Assembly (NCBI GenBank): GCA_018340375.1
Contig: JAFFJZ010000045.1
Coordinates: 1,612,001 to 1,676,000 of the forward strand
Direction: 5' to 3'
Origin: Gonatopus flavifemur
Taxonomy: Eukaryota; Arthropoda; Insecta; Hymenoptera; Dryinidae
Length of the DNA stretch: 64,000 bases
In this document: in pieces, positions 45,054 to 55,855 of the stretch
How positions within the stretch are numbered: position 1 is the stretch's first letter
Layout: each line of letters begins with the position of its first letter
Made by a program: the position numbers and the translations under genes
The notes under the pieces: generated by a model
Seen by the model: only the letters and a program-made list of their open reading frames with translations
The model's database searches: none
What the model was told of the DNA's origin: nothing

Positions 45054-45321
45054 TCAAGATGAATCCCATTCTGGCAATTGAGTTGCTCTTCTTCGCAATC
45101 TTCGGACAGACGACCCACGAAGAGTTCAAGGTCGAACGAGAACAGCCCAGTTGGACCACGGTACTCTTCAAGCTCACCTTCGGAGTTTACATGTTGGTCT
45201 CGGTAGTTGTGCTGATAAATCTACTGATTGCCATGATGAGCGACACGTATCAACGTATTCAAGCTCAATCTGATATCGAATGGAAATATGGATTGAGCAA
45301 ACTCATTAGAAACATGCACAG
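45054..45321 (+). CDS. nompC: nompC/TRPN channel, pore-to-TRP-domain exon
   Basis: Acceptor TATTTCCAG ends at 45053; donor CACAG|GTAAGA at 45321/45322. The protein reads KMNPILAIELLFFAIFGQTT (pore helix region), a variable turret, then VYMLVSVVVLINLLIAMMSD (sixth membrane segment), TYQRIQAQSDIEWKYG (TRP domain) and LSKLIRNMH. All are hallmark NompC blocks. The exon ends in phase 2 with AG; joined to the first base of 42971 it gives Arg, exactly as in NompC. No stop or shift. No downstream partner exon occurs in the remaining 18.7 kb. Confidence 0.9.
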
Positions 45322-45919
45322 GTAAGATTCTCATGCATACGTATTTACAGATACCGATTCATGGTTCGATTTTTTGCTTTGAAATCTCTCTCTTCCTCTG
45401 CCTCACTTTCTTTGTATCCTCATATCTATGCTCTCTTGTATATCTTTGTGAAAGGTATCATTTCACATATTTTCGAAATTCATTTTCTTGGAACAAATTT
45501 CTATTGAAAGGGAAAAAAATGCTATCCATCAACTGGAAATTCAGAGTACTAGTTCAAGTGAAGTTCACACCCGGGTAAGACATGAAAGTGCAGCATTCAT
45601 AAAAGAAAGTGTGATATTCGATAACATAGTTCAATTGCAAGTTTAGTGATAAGTGCCAGAATTAAGAAAAAGGTCTGAGAAGTCGGAGCAAATAAAGCTG
45701 ACAGACCCTCAATGTAAAATATATTGAGGGTAAAGATGGGCAATCTGAAAAGAATCTGTTCTGTTTTATACAACTTTCATCGATTTTCAATCGGAATTAT
45801 TTACAAATTTTTTGGCTCCTATTGATTTTAATATAATCTCGGTTGAAATTCGATATAAATTGTATATAAAAAATCGTTTTGGTCAGATCGCTCATCTTTA
45901 ATTGAAGGACTATTCCCGC
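45322..45919. other. Non-coding stretch after the penultimate nompC-like exon
   Basis: Begins with a good splice donor. It would be intron. No second C-terminal exon was seen. Confidence 0.5.
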
Positions 45920-46018
45920 CAGTGTTGCCAATGTAGAAGGTTTTTCCCATGCATCGACAAATCACAAAACACTATTAAAGAATAAGAAAACCTAAAAAGT
46001 TCGTACACTGGCAACGTT
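45920..46018. mobile_element. About 99 bp MITE with hAT-like ends
   Basis: CAGTGTTGCCAATGTAGAAG at the left and CTGGCAACGTTG at the right. The ends match those of the hAT at 32061-35318, so a relative of that hAT could have mobilised it. Confidence 0.65.
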
Positions 46019-46432
46019 GATTTCTGCACTTCTGTGAGTGATTATGATGAAATTATAATTCCAGACCAGTTGTCCATATCCATTGTTGAAAGGTTTTCGT
46101 TTGGAATTTTTGAGGTCAAATTTGGTCCCGAGTCGTGCACGTATGTGTAAACATTCACAGGGGTTTTCAAGGAGTTTCGCGAACATTTGGAAAGTCAAAA
46201 CTTCTCTGGTGGAAATGGAGGGAATACACAGAACGCGAAGGAAGCACATACGGAGTGAAAAATGTTTCAATGCTCTCCTTCCGAAGCATGTAATGTCCGT
46301 TTCTGGTAGAATGTTGAAATGCTGCATGTAACGTGAGATACTAGCGCCGAGACATTGGCCAAATTTTCCCCGTAAGATTTCTCCAAAATATTTTACAAAT
46401 ATCGCTCTATAGAGCATTTCTATTAGGTGTGC

Positions 46433-47687
46433 AAGTTGGAACCCGGCTTTTTTTGTCAAATTCAATTTTATTGAAAAAATACTTCTTTCAAGAATTATCA
46501 ATTAAGATATTCCCCGTTATTATCTACAGTCTCTTGCCATTCATCGGTTAGTAGATGAATGCCTTCACGATAGAAACTTGGTGGTTTTGAAACAAAATAG
46601 TTATCCAGCCAATTCCGGACATCTTTGATATTCATGAAGTGCTACTTCTTCAAATATAACGACATTGATCTAAATAAGTGATAATCAGAAGGAGCTAAGT
46701 CTGGTGAATATGCCGGATGAGGTACAACTTCCCAGCCTAAATTGAAGATGAGTTCCTGGGTTGGTTTTGCTGTATGTGGACGTGCATTATCATGCAGCAG
46801 CATCACTTTTCGCCTTCCTTGCCCCGTAAATGGTCTTTTTTCCTCCAGAGCATCACTTACTTTGATCAGCTGGACCCGGTAACGCTCAGCTGTAATAGTT
46901 TGGCCAGGTTCAAGAAGCTCGTAGTAAATGATTCCTTTCCAATCCCACCAGACACAGGGTAAAACTTTCTTCGCATGAATATTCGGTTTTTCAACTGATG
47001 TAGATGGCTGGCCCGGATCAACCCATGCTTTTCTATGTTTAGGATTGTCGTACAAAATCCATGTTTCATCACTCGTAATGTTTTTAGGCAGAAAATTCTT
47101 CTTCTTGAACCGAGAAATCAAATTCATGCAAATGGCAACTCTTTGTCTTTTATTTTCTTCCGTCAGTTTATGAGGAACCCATTTTCCTTCCTTCTGTATT
47201 TTTCTCAATGCATGCAATCGAAGTGAAATTGCTTGACGAGTATCTCCTAACTGTTCTGCAAGCTCTTCTTGCGTTTGACATTGATTTTCATTCAGTAAAA
47301 CTTCAAGTTCTTCATCCTCAAATTTTTTGATTGCACCTGGACGTGGATCGTCCTCAAGCCTGAAATTTCCATCACGAAATCTTGTAAACTACTTTTTCAC
47401 TGTTGAATGGCTCACGGGATGTTGACTCAATGTCGTATTAATCAATTCCATAGCTTGAGCAGCACTTTTATTCATTTGAAAACAGAATAGAATATAATGG
47501 CGTAAATGTTGCTTATCGCAATCCATCTCATGAAATTGATACACAGGAAATTACTACCTGAAAATGACTTATATGACAACTGCAATGTCCACGCTACATA
47601 TATCCAAAATGGCGGACGAATTGGATGCGTTCAAATATTTTGTTTCATGCGACCAACTTAAAGCCGAGTTTCAACTTGCACAACTAA
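46433..47687 (-). mobile_element. Mariner element, 1255 bp, inactivated
   Basis: Ends TTAGGTGTGCAAGTTGGAAC and its near-complement (TTAGTTGTGCAAGTTGAAAC), flanked by TA at 46431-46432 and 47688-47689. The ends resemble those of the intact mariner at 1267 only in the first bases, so it is a different lineage. Confidence 0.9.
46498..47526 (-). pseudogene. Mariner transposase with two in-frame stops
   Basis: One frame runs from MDCDKQHLRHYILFCFQMNK (47526) to the end at 46498, with a TAG near 47392 and another near 46640 as the only lesions seen. Linker WVPHKL; catalytic motifs [19 protein letters not shown] and [11 protein letters not shown] with 34 residues between the last two. The helix-turn-helix part includes [17 protein letters not shown]. 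It is inactive but only lightly damaged. Confidence 0.88.
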
Positions 47688-47798
47688 TATAGACATTTAA
47701 GAAATGCTGTATAGAGCGATATTTTGAAAATATTCAAGCATTGTGAAGAAATCCCACACGAAAGATTTGGCTAAAGTCCCGGGCTAGTATCCCCTTAA

Positions 47799-48239
47799 GC
47801 GGTCAATATCAATGACGATCCATGGCTCAGTAGATGAGCCCCTGGTGGGCCTGAGCGACGGTAAAGAGAGGCAGAAGTGAGGATTGCTTTGTGCATTTTG
47901 GCGAGGTTGAAGCAATAATAAATTCAGGATAGGAAAATGAGAATTTCTACGTGGTGAGTTAACGTAGGATGGAAAATAAAATAAGATTCGGAAACTAGAG
48001 ACTTTCAACTATCGATTGAGATATATATGAAGGAGAAATTCGTTCATTGAAGTGGTAATTGAATCGATTGGAAAGGAATGATTTTTTCGAGAAAACTCGG
48101 TGCGATCGTACGCTGAACGTAGAAGGCAGGAGGCGGAGTTCGAACGGAGAATGGGAAGAGAATGACGGGAGGAGAGGCCACGCCCACAGAAACTCTCGCT
48201 GGTGGTGCTCTCGGCGAGGTTGGAGCGAGAGTAAAGCAT
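47799..48239. other. Non-coding stretch
   Basis: Several overlapping open frames exist on both strands (47784-48323) because the GC content is higher here. None shows a domain or consistent protein character. Confidence 0.4.
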
Positions 48240-49475
48240 GTGTCGTACAATTATCCATTTCCAGCTGATTTTTCGAACTGCATTCCGTTTTTCTGGTGTT
48301 CTTCGACACCCGGGTGATGACAATTGACGACTGAATTATTTATTGATTCAGGTTTGATTACTGAAAGCTTCAGAAATGCATGATAAACAACTGTCATCAC
48401 CGGGGGCAGCGATGACACAGCGTGGATCATGAAATTATTGATTTTCAACTTATTTTTCGACCTATGTCTCGTTTGCCTGTTGTTTTCTCACCTTCGGACG
48501 GTGAAAGGTAACGAATAATCATTTATTAAATCTAGATTGATCACTGAAAGCTTCTGAAACTAATAATCAACGTCTATCATCACCTGGCGAGGGTGGGCGA
48601 TGATACAGCGTGGATCATCGAGTTATTGATTTTCATCTCATTTCTCGATCTCTATCTCGTTCCCCTGATGTTCTCGCACACTCGGAGGGTGATAATGCTG
48701 GAAACTTCTGGAATGAATAATCAACGCCTATCATCACCTGGTGAGGGGAGAACGATGATACAGCGCGGATTATGGAATTCTTGATTTTCATCTCATTTTT
48801 CGACCTTTGTCTCGTTCCCCTGTTGTTTACTCATCTTTGAACGGTGAAAAGTAACGAATATTCATTTATTTAATCGAGATTGATTGCTGGAAACTTCTGA
48901 AATTAATAATCAACGCCTATCGTCACCTGAAGAGGGTAGAGCAATGATACAGCGTGGATCATGGAACTATTGATTTTCAGCTAATTTTTAGGAATATATC
49001 TCGTTTCCCTGATGTTCTTACACACTCAGAGGGTGATAATTACGCAATATATATTTATTTGATCGAAATTGATTGCTGAACTGATTGCATCACCAGGTGA
49101 TGATAGGCGTTGATTATAAATTTCAGAAGTTTTCAGCAATCAATCTTGATTGGATGGGTATTAATTTGTCAATTTTCACCGTCCGAAGGTGAGTGAACAA
49201 TAGGGGAACAAGACGAAGATCGCAAAATGAGCTGGAAGTCAATAGTTCTTATATCCTCTCTGTATCATCGCTCTACACTCACCAGGTGATAATGGGCGTT
49301 GATGATTAATTTCAAAATTGTTTAGCAATCACTTCAGATTGAGTAAATGAACATTCGGTAATTATCACCCTCCGAGTGTGTAAGGATATCAGGGAAACGA
49401 GATGCAAATCGAAAAATTCGCTGAAAATCAGTAATTCCATGATCCCCGCTGTGTCCTCGTTCCTCCCCAGGTATA
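48240..49475. repeat. Tandem repeat array that reverses orientation
   Basis: The unit contains GATGATACAGCGTGGATCAT, TTGATTTTCATCTCATTTTTCG, a TCTCGTT(C/T)CCCTG(A/T)TGTT block and GAGGGTGATAA, then AATAATCAACGCCTATCATC. Direct copies lie at about 48256, 48432, 48625, 48780 and 48971 (spacing 155-195 bp). Inverted copies lie at about 49090-49250 and 49280-49475. The switch is near 49085. Confidence 0.85.
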
Positions 49476-49744
49476 CGGTAAAAATAAACACTCGATTTTA
49501 GTGAAAATATGAGCTGAATTCAAGATACAACCGAAAGAAGACTCAGTAGACTTAAAGTCAGCCACTGGAAAACCTTCTCAAACTCTAACAGAAATACAGC
49601 TTACATTACACTGTTATAAATTTCTGATTGAATTTTCAACCACAGGTAATGGAAGCAATTTCCACTCACGCAGATGAAAAATAATTTACAGTAGTATTGA
49701 GAATCGAATAACCAGTTCTTCAAATTTCATGCACATGTTCATCG

Positions 49745-50020
49745 TTGTTGAGAGGAATTATGATTGAAAATTCAATAATAAGTTTTTTAAATCTCATGCC
49801 CATGTTCATGATTGTTGAAAAAAATATCAACATCACAAGATTTGAACGCGTGGCGTTGAAACCGGACGTCAAAGCTCTATCACTCAAGCCACCGCCACTT
49901 ATGTGGATGGGAGCATTTTCCTATCCATATGACCTTGCGTTCATTCTTCAAACTTGTGAATCAAGATGTACATGTGATGTAAAAACACTGAACAAATCGT
50001 GTGATCTAATTAATACATAG
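49745..50020 (+). CDS. Doubtful ORF, possible isolated exon
   Basis: A 91-codon frame with a middle part (RFERVALKPDVKALSLKPPP LMWMGAF) whose base composition is richer in GC than its flanks. No family was recognised and no splice sites were confirmed. It is listed because part of it looks coding, not because a function is supported. Confidence 0.2.
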   Translation: MLRGIMIENSIISFLNLMPMFMIVEKNINITRFERVALKPDVKALSLKPPPLMWMGAFSYPYDLAFILQTCESRCTCDVKTLNKSCDLINT

Positions 50021-50060
50021 TTGAAGTCGATACGTGGATGACTTCGTCAAAGCGTTAGTA

Positions 50061-50290
50061 TACAGGGTGACCCAAGTGAGAAGAATTGTATTTCAAGGGC
50101 GTATTCTGCAGCCATAATGCAAGAATTTCCCGTTTTTTTGAAGATTAGTTTTTGAGATATGAGCATTTTCAGATTTTTTTTCCAATCCAAACCAACTTGG
50201 ATCACTTTTGTTATCTTCAGTTGGATCCCATTACCCGTGTGGAAAAATTGATCAGGATTCATGGGGGTACAATCAGGCCCATAACAATCA
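50061..50290. repeat. One arm of the CAGGGTGACCCAAGT palindromic family
   Basis: It shares TACAGGGTGACCCAAGT, TTCTGCAGCC and TTTTTGAGATATGAGCATTT with the palindromes at 62151-62722 and 54104-54645. Only one arm is present, so it is truncated; the right part was probably replaced by the 50324 element. Confidence 0.65.
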
Positions 50291-50323
50291 TCTTACATCC
50301 AAATATAGTGTCCTAGCTAACAT

Positions 50324-51093
50324 AATTGAGGCCGCGGATGCAATAACAGCCTTAGAGCTCGAACACATTTTAGATCTGATCCGGGAGACCAGCAGAACGA
50401 GGAAATAAAAAAACTCGTCAAAATGAGAAATAAAAAATACAGCCTGTTAAAACTGATCAAAATACACATTTTTCTCATGAACAATTTTTTTCTATCATCA
50501 ATAGTTTCCAAGATAAAAATTCAAAAGTGAAAATTTTCATTTCTCCAAAATCAATAGAATTCAATATATATTTTGCGATTACTCAGCGAGGAGTCATCGC
50601 AATGACTTGAAATTTGGTATATAGCTCCAGTAATGATCCCCGAAAGCAAATAGTGAGTGAAAGTTGTCAAAATATTCCATCATTCAATCAACATTGATTA
50701 ATACACAAATGCTTTTGAGAATACGCGCTCGCAAGGTTCCACGGAAAAAAGTATCGAGGGAATTTTCGATTTGGAAAAACTCAAAGCGACAAAGTTGTTC
50801 GTCAATGTCTGAAGAAGTTTCCCTGAAACTGTTACATCAATCGAGTAAAAAATGTGGAATGTATTGAACAATGTTTACAGTGCCGCGACTCGCTCACCGT
50901 CACGGCAATACTATTCACCTACGATACACGACACTATGCTCGGTGGTTCATAAGCGAGTCGCTTCAGCGTACCAAATATTCAATATTCTCCATATTTTTC
51001 ACTCGATTGAACTGAGAATTTCAGGGAAACGTCTTCAAACATTGACCAGCTACTTTCCAAATCGAAAGTTCTATATAGGTTTTTTTAATCAAC
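50324..51093 (+). repeat. Left arm of the 50.3-54.0 kb foldback
   Basis: Starts AATTGAGGCCGCGGATGC and ends near TTCTATATAGGTTTTTTTAA. Open frames on it are mirrored in the other arm and have no protein motifs. Confidence 0.9.
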
Positions 51094-51513
51094 AAACTCA
51101 GAGGTGAGATAAAAGTGTTCTAATTTATGTGGACAAGGTGAAATGTATCACCTATTGATCAATTTCACTTGTATAAAGGAACATGTTATATGACAAGGAT
51201 TTGTCATTCGTTCCGAACAAATTCTTCTTCTGTTGGTGTATTTTTCCAGCGATTCCTATTCATTCTTCGAGCCGTAATGAAAGAAATAAACAATTTTTCT
51301 TACATACAGATGTTCTAAAACTTATTCAATCTTTTTATTGTTGAGTATCACAGGTAATCTTATAACATCTTTGAACATATTGTATTTCGTAATATAAATA
51401 TGCCAAACATACATAAACAAGAACCTTAATCCATTAACATTACATAAACACCTCATTAGAATTTCAATCTATATTCTACACCTTTGAGTTTGCCCTAGTA
51501 AAAAACGAACATA

Positions 51514-52835
51514 CGAGGTGTGTTCAAAAAGTAAGGTGACTTTTCAAATTTCGTGGGTAACGTACTTTCGATTATCGATTTTTTTGTTTTGTTATGTTGG
51601 CACACTCTTCCCGAACATCTGTACCAAGTTTCAAGTGTATAGCATTTTTTGTTTGGTTGTGAGAGGCGTAAAGATTATGAGTGTTTTGCGTGCTCGGCGA
51701 TTTCTTGCTATCGAAAAATATGGATCAAAGGATTTGCATCAAATTTTGTGTAAAAAATGAAATAAAGTGCTCCGAAACACTTAAAATGTTGACAGTAGCA
51801 TACGGTGAAACTGTTCTGAGTAAAAAAAATGTTTACAAGTGATACAAACTCTTCCAAGATGGCCGGGAAGATGCCAATGGCGAGCCTCGCTCTGGACGCC
51901 CAAGCACGTCAACAACTGATGAAAACGTTCAAGCAGTGAAGAAAATTGTTTTGGAAAATCGTCGAATCACTATCAGAGAAGTTGCTGAGGATGTTGGTTT
52001 ATCGCTTGGCTCGTGCCATGAAATTTTTTCTAACGTTTTGGGCATGAGACGTGTGTCAGCGAAGTTTGTTCCGAAATTGCTAAATTTTGACCAAAAGAAA
52101 CGTCGCATGAGCATCGCTCAAGAACTGTTGAATGACGTCAACGACGACCCAGATTTACTCAAAAGGGTCATAACTGGTGACGAATCATGGGTATATGTTT
52201 ATGATGTCGAAACCAAAGTCCAATCGTCCCAATGGAAGACCCCAGATGAGCCAAGACCGAAAAAAGCACGCCAAGTTCGATCAAATGTCAAAGTTTTGCT
52301 CACTGTTTTCTTCGATTACCATGGCGTGGTGCATCAGGGGTTCTTACCATATGGTCGTACGGTCAATAAACAGTATTATCTTGAAGTTATGCGCCGTTTG
52401 CGAGAAGCAATACGAAGAAAACGTCCAGAATTGTGGAAAAATAATTCATGGCTTTTGCATCACGATAATGCCCCTGCTCACTCATCTTTGCTTGTGAGAG
52501 ATTTTTTGGCCAAAAACAACACCACAATCATGCCTTAGCCACCATATTCACCGGATTTGGCCCCATATGACTTTTTCTTGTTCCCAAAACTAAAGAGACC
52601 TATGAAAGGACGGAGATTTGCAACGATTGAAGAGATAAAGACTGCATCGCTGGAAGAGCTCAAGGCTATACCGAAAAGTGCTTATGAGAAGTGCTTTGAG
52701 GATTGGAAAAACCGTTGGCATAAGTGTATTGTATCTGAGGGGGATTACTTTGAAGGGGACAACATAAATATTGATAAATAAATAAATATTTTTCCTTAAA
52801 AATACAAAGTCACCTTACTTTTTGAACACACCTCG
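51514..52835 (+). mobile_element. Mariner element, 1322 bp, nearly intact
   Basis: Ends CGAGGTGTGTTCAAAAAGTA and its complement, flanked by TA (51512-51513 and 52836-52837). The TIRs are about 28 bp. Confidence 0.93.
51677..52781 (+). pseudogene. Mariner transposase with a premature stop
   Basis: The main frame runs from about 51936 to 52781 and is broken only by a TAG at 52536-52538, between the second catalytic motif (LLHHDNAPAHSS) and the third (PPYSPDLAPYDFFLFPKLK). The first motif is TGDESWVYVYD. There are 34 residues between the last two Asp, counting the stop as one. The first 85 codons (from MSVLRARRFLAIEKYG at about 51677) are in other frames, so there is also at least one frameshift near 51760-51930. 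Confidence 0.88.
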
Positions 52836-52837
52836 TA

Positions 52838-53198
52838 TATGACCCATACATAATCCATACATAATACATATAAAATTCATATATGATTCATATATGAGAA
52901 TGCATAGAATCATATACAATCCATATTTAATCCATATGTGATCCATATATGATCATATATGACTCATATATAATCCATATAAAATCCATATACGAAAAAT
53001 ATTTCATGTGACAGAATTTGTTCACATGTATGGGAAAGTCTTGCATCGAAGGGTCATATATGGATTCTGTATGGGCCATATATGATCATATACGGATTCA
53101 ATATGGATTGCGTATGAATTATATATGGTCATATATGACCATGTATGGTTTCTACATGCTTTATGTATGTTCTTATATGATTCATTTTTACTAGGGTG
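52838..53198. repeat. Degenerate CATATATGATC-type repeat tract
   Basis: About 320 bp of imperfect repetition of ATCCATATA(T/A)GAT and complements; the second half (after about 53040) is roughly the inverse of the first. It forms part of the spacer between the foldback arms. Confidence 0.75.
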
Positions 53199-53965
53199 AT
53201 TGAAAAAAACCTATATAGAACTCTCGATTTGGAAAGTAGCTGGTCAATGTTTGAAGACGTTTCCCTGAAATTCTCAGTTCAATCGGGTAAAAAAGATGGA
53301 GAATATTGAATATTTGGTACGCTGAAGCGACTCGCTTATGAACCACCGAGCATAGTGTCGTATATCGTAGGTGAATAGTATTGCCGTGACGGTGAGCGAG
53401 TCGCGGCACTGTAAACATTGTTTAATATATTCCACATTATTTACTCGATTGATGTAACAGTTTCAGGGAAACTTCTTCAGACATTGACGAACAACTTTGT
53501 CGCTTTGAGTTTTTCCAAATCAAAAATTCCCTCGATACTTTTTTCCGTGGAACCTTGCGGGCGCGTATTCTCGAAAGCATTTGTTTATTAATCAATGTTG
53601 ATTGAATGATGGAATATTTTGACAACTTTCACTCACGATTTGTTTTCGGGGATCATTACTGAAGCTTTATACCAAATTTCAAGTCATTGCGATGACTCCT
53701 CGCTGAGTAATCGCAAAATATATATTGAATTCTGTTGATTTTGGAGAAATGAAAATTTTCACTTTTGAATTTTATCTTGGAAACTATTGATGACAGAAAA
53801 AAATTGTTCATGTGAAAAATGTGTATTTTGATCAGTTCTAACAGGCTGTATTTTTTATTTTTCATTTTGACGAGTTTTTTCATTTTCTCGTTCTGCTGGT
53901 CTCCCGGATCAGATCTAAAATGTGTTCGAGCGCTAAGGCTGTTATTGCATCCGCGGCCTCAATTG
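53199..53965 (-). repeat. Right arm of the 50.3-54.0 kb foldback
   Basis: Inverted copy of 50324-51093, from TTGAAAAAAACCTATATAGA to GGCTGTTATTGCATCCGCGG. Confidence 0.9.
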
Positions 53966-54103
53966 ATGAATGAATTTTGGAATGACTTCAAATTTTCAAA
54001 TATTATCGAAGCAGATGTAGTTAATTGATTCATAAACAATCAATTCTATTTTTTTCGAAAGAAAAGGGAGGTTATTTCAACTCTCTGAAGTATGAATCAA
54101 GTT

Positions 54104-54645
54104 AGATGTTTCATAATTCACTGAAAAAACTTCACAGGCGTTATTCTGCAGTCAAAATGTAATGATTCCCTATTTGGCAAAATTTTTTCGAGGTTGTTTT
54201 TGAGATATTAGAATTTATATATTTTTTTTTTTCGAATCCACATCATTCAAAAGCACTGTGTGTTACATACTTGAGCTTGACACCATTGACTAAGTTAGGA
54301 AACGGCGGATCTCTGGAAAAAATGTACTATTCTGTCATTTTTCGATTTAAGGTTATAGCAATTTGAAATTTTTTGGCTTCCAGCCGATCAGAATCCAGCA
54401 ACTTTGAGTTATTATAGCTACAAAACATGGGATGACTGGATACTTTGATTTTCTCCTCAGAGATCCACGATTTTCCGACTTGACGAATCGTGTCAAGCTC
54501 AAATATGTCACACACAGTGCTTTTGAATGATTTGGATTTGAAAAAAATTCTAAAAATGCTCCTATCTCAAAAACTAAAACTCAACAAAAATTTTTCAGAC
54601 CGGAAATACGCCTGTGAAATTCTTTCAGTGAACTATGAAACACCC
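54104..54645. mobile_element. Palindromic element, 542 bp, related to the one at 62.2 kb
   Basis: Arms pair from GTTTCATAATTCACTGAAAA to its near-complement before CACCCGGTATA. The inside shares TTCTGCAG, TTTTTGAGATAT and ACGGCGGATCTCTGGAAAA with 62151-62722. Confidence 0.8.
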
Positions 54646-55158
54646 GGTATATAGACATAAACATGGATATGGGTATGTATATATGTGTAAATAGATGTAT
54701 GAATGAATTTACGTGTGTATATTTGTATATTTCTATATGTATATATACATATATGTATGTATGTATGTATGCATGATCCCCCCGAATCATAGAGCTCCCG
54801 AATATATTGTAGCAAATTTTGTATTCAAGACATTCCAAAATTGGCAGGGGGTCTTTTGGCCGAATCGACATGATTTGACAATCACTAATCGATTCCAGAG
54901 AACACTGAAGAATGACTAGCGATTGTCAAATCATGTCCATTCGGCCAAAAACTTTTTTGGTCAGAAGACCTCTTACCTCCAAAATTCAACTATAATTTCA
55001 TTACTTTGTACTTTGTTCTATTAGACAGAAAAATACTCTGAAAATAATCCTTGATTGTGAACATTATTATTGATCGTGTATTATTATTATTATTGTTGTT
55101 GTTATTGTTGTTTTTATTATCATCATATCTTATTATCTATTCATATATTTTTATTTGT
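54646..55158. other. Non-coding stretch with microsatellites
   Basis: TATG/TATA-rich tract at 54655-54775 and (TTR)n at 55081-55115. The segment 54855-54950 is a small palindrome around GATTTGACAATC. Confidence 0.6.
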
Positions 55159-55416
55159 ACACGGAGAAAAATTGTCTATTATAAATTACTAGACTCGCTA
55201 GTATATTGCGGACATACTTGCATTCTGAAGGTATATACCAAACATTCTCTTCAAAAGTACCAGACTTTCTGGGAGTTAATGGTAGGATAATGACATTTTA
55301 TAATAGAAAGTCTGATGCTTTTGATCAGAACGTTTGGTATATAACCTTAAAATGCAAGTATATCCTCAATATACTAGCGAGTCTAGTAATTTATAGTAGA
55401 TAATTTTTCTCAGTGT
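55159..55416. mobile_element. Palindromic MITE, 258 bp
   Basis: ACACGGAGAAAAATTGTCTA at the left and ATAATTTTTCTCAGTGTA at the right. Arms pair through CTAGACTCGCTAGTATATTG and GAACGTTTGGTATATA. Confidence 0.8.
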
Positions 55417-55855
55417 AAAAATATAAAATCTAGACGTTTTCCATACATATCACTCAAGCTTATATATGTTATATGATTAGTATTCACAAGCTTTCATGAT
55501 TCTTCGATTTGAAATGTTCCTGTCATGACATTTTTTAAATAAATTGATATGAGATCGATGATTTATATTCATTCATCAGGAATTCATTTTTATATCAACA
55601 GCGTTGCTCAAATCTGTTCATGGGTCACATTTATAGTCCTCAATTTCAGTCAAACCAAATTTCTAACGGAATCAACCCGCCAAAAATTCACGTTGAATAG
55701 AATAACCAATGACGCACAGAATTTCCAGCCGATAGACACCCTGAAGAATACGAATGTTACCATCCGAGCATGCTTTCTTTCTACCAAAATACTCTAATTT
55801 GAATTCATAGGAAAATCCATACTTCAGATCGTTCGGATAATCACACACTTTTTTC

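Larger units (their letters stand above)
46328..47798. mobile_element. TTAA MITE split by a mariner
   Basis: The left end GAGATACTAGCGCCGA (target GTAA) and right end GGGCTAGTATCCCCTTAA belong to the same TTAA family. Subtracting the mariner and its TA leaves about 214 bp, close to the intact copies. The MITE is thus older than the mariner. Confidence 0.8.
50324..53965. mobile_element. Foldback element with about 770 bp arms enclosing a mariner
   Basis: 50324-51093 and 53199-53965 are inverted and very similar; words such as GGCCGCGGATGCAATAACAG and CCGTCACGGCAATACTATTC occur in both. The spacer holds non-coding sequence and the mariner at 51514-52835. Without the mariner the element is about 2.3 kb with no gene of its own. 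Confidence 0.88.

Noticed and set aside
47784..48323. Several overlapping frames of 65-104 codons
   Set aside because: Frames occur on both strands of the same segment; GC content lowers stop frequency. No domain seen.
49745..50020. A further nompC exon
   Set aside because: The translation could not be matched to any NompC block I can recall, and no matching splice phase was seen.
50664..51107. Paired frames in both arms of the 50.3 kb foldback
   Set aside because: Same reason: duplicated by the inverted repeat, no recognisable domain.
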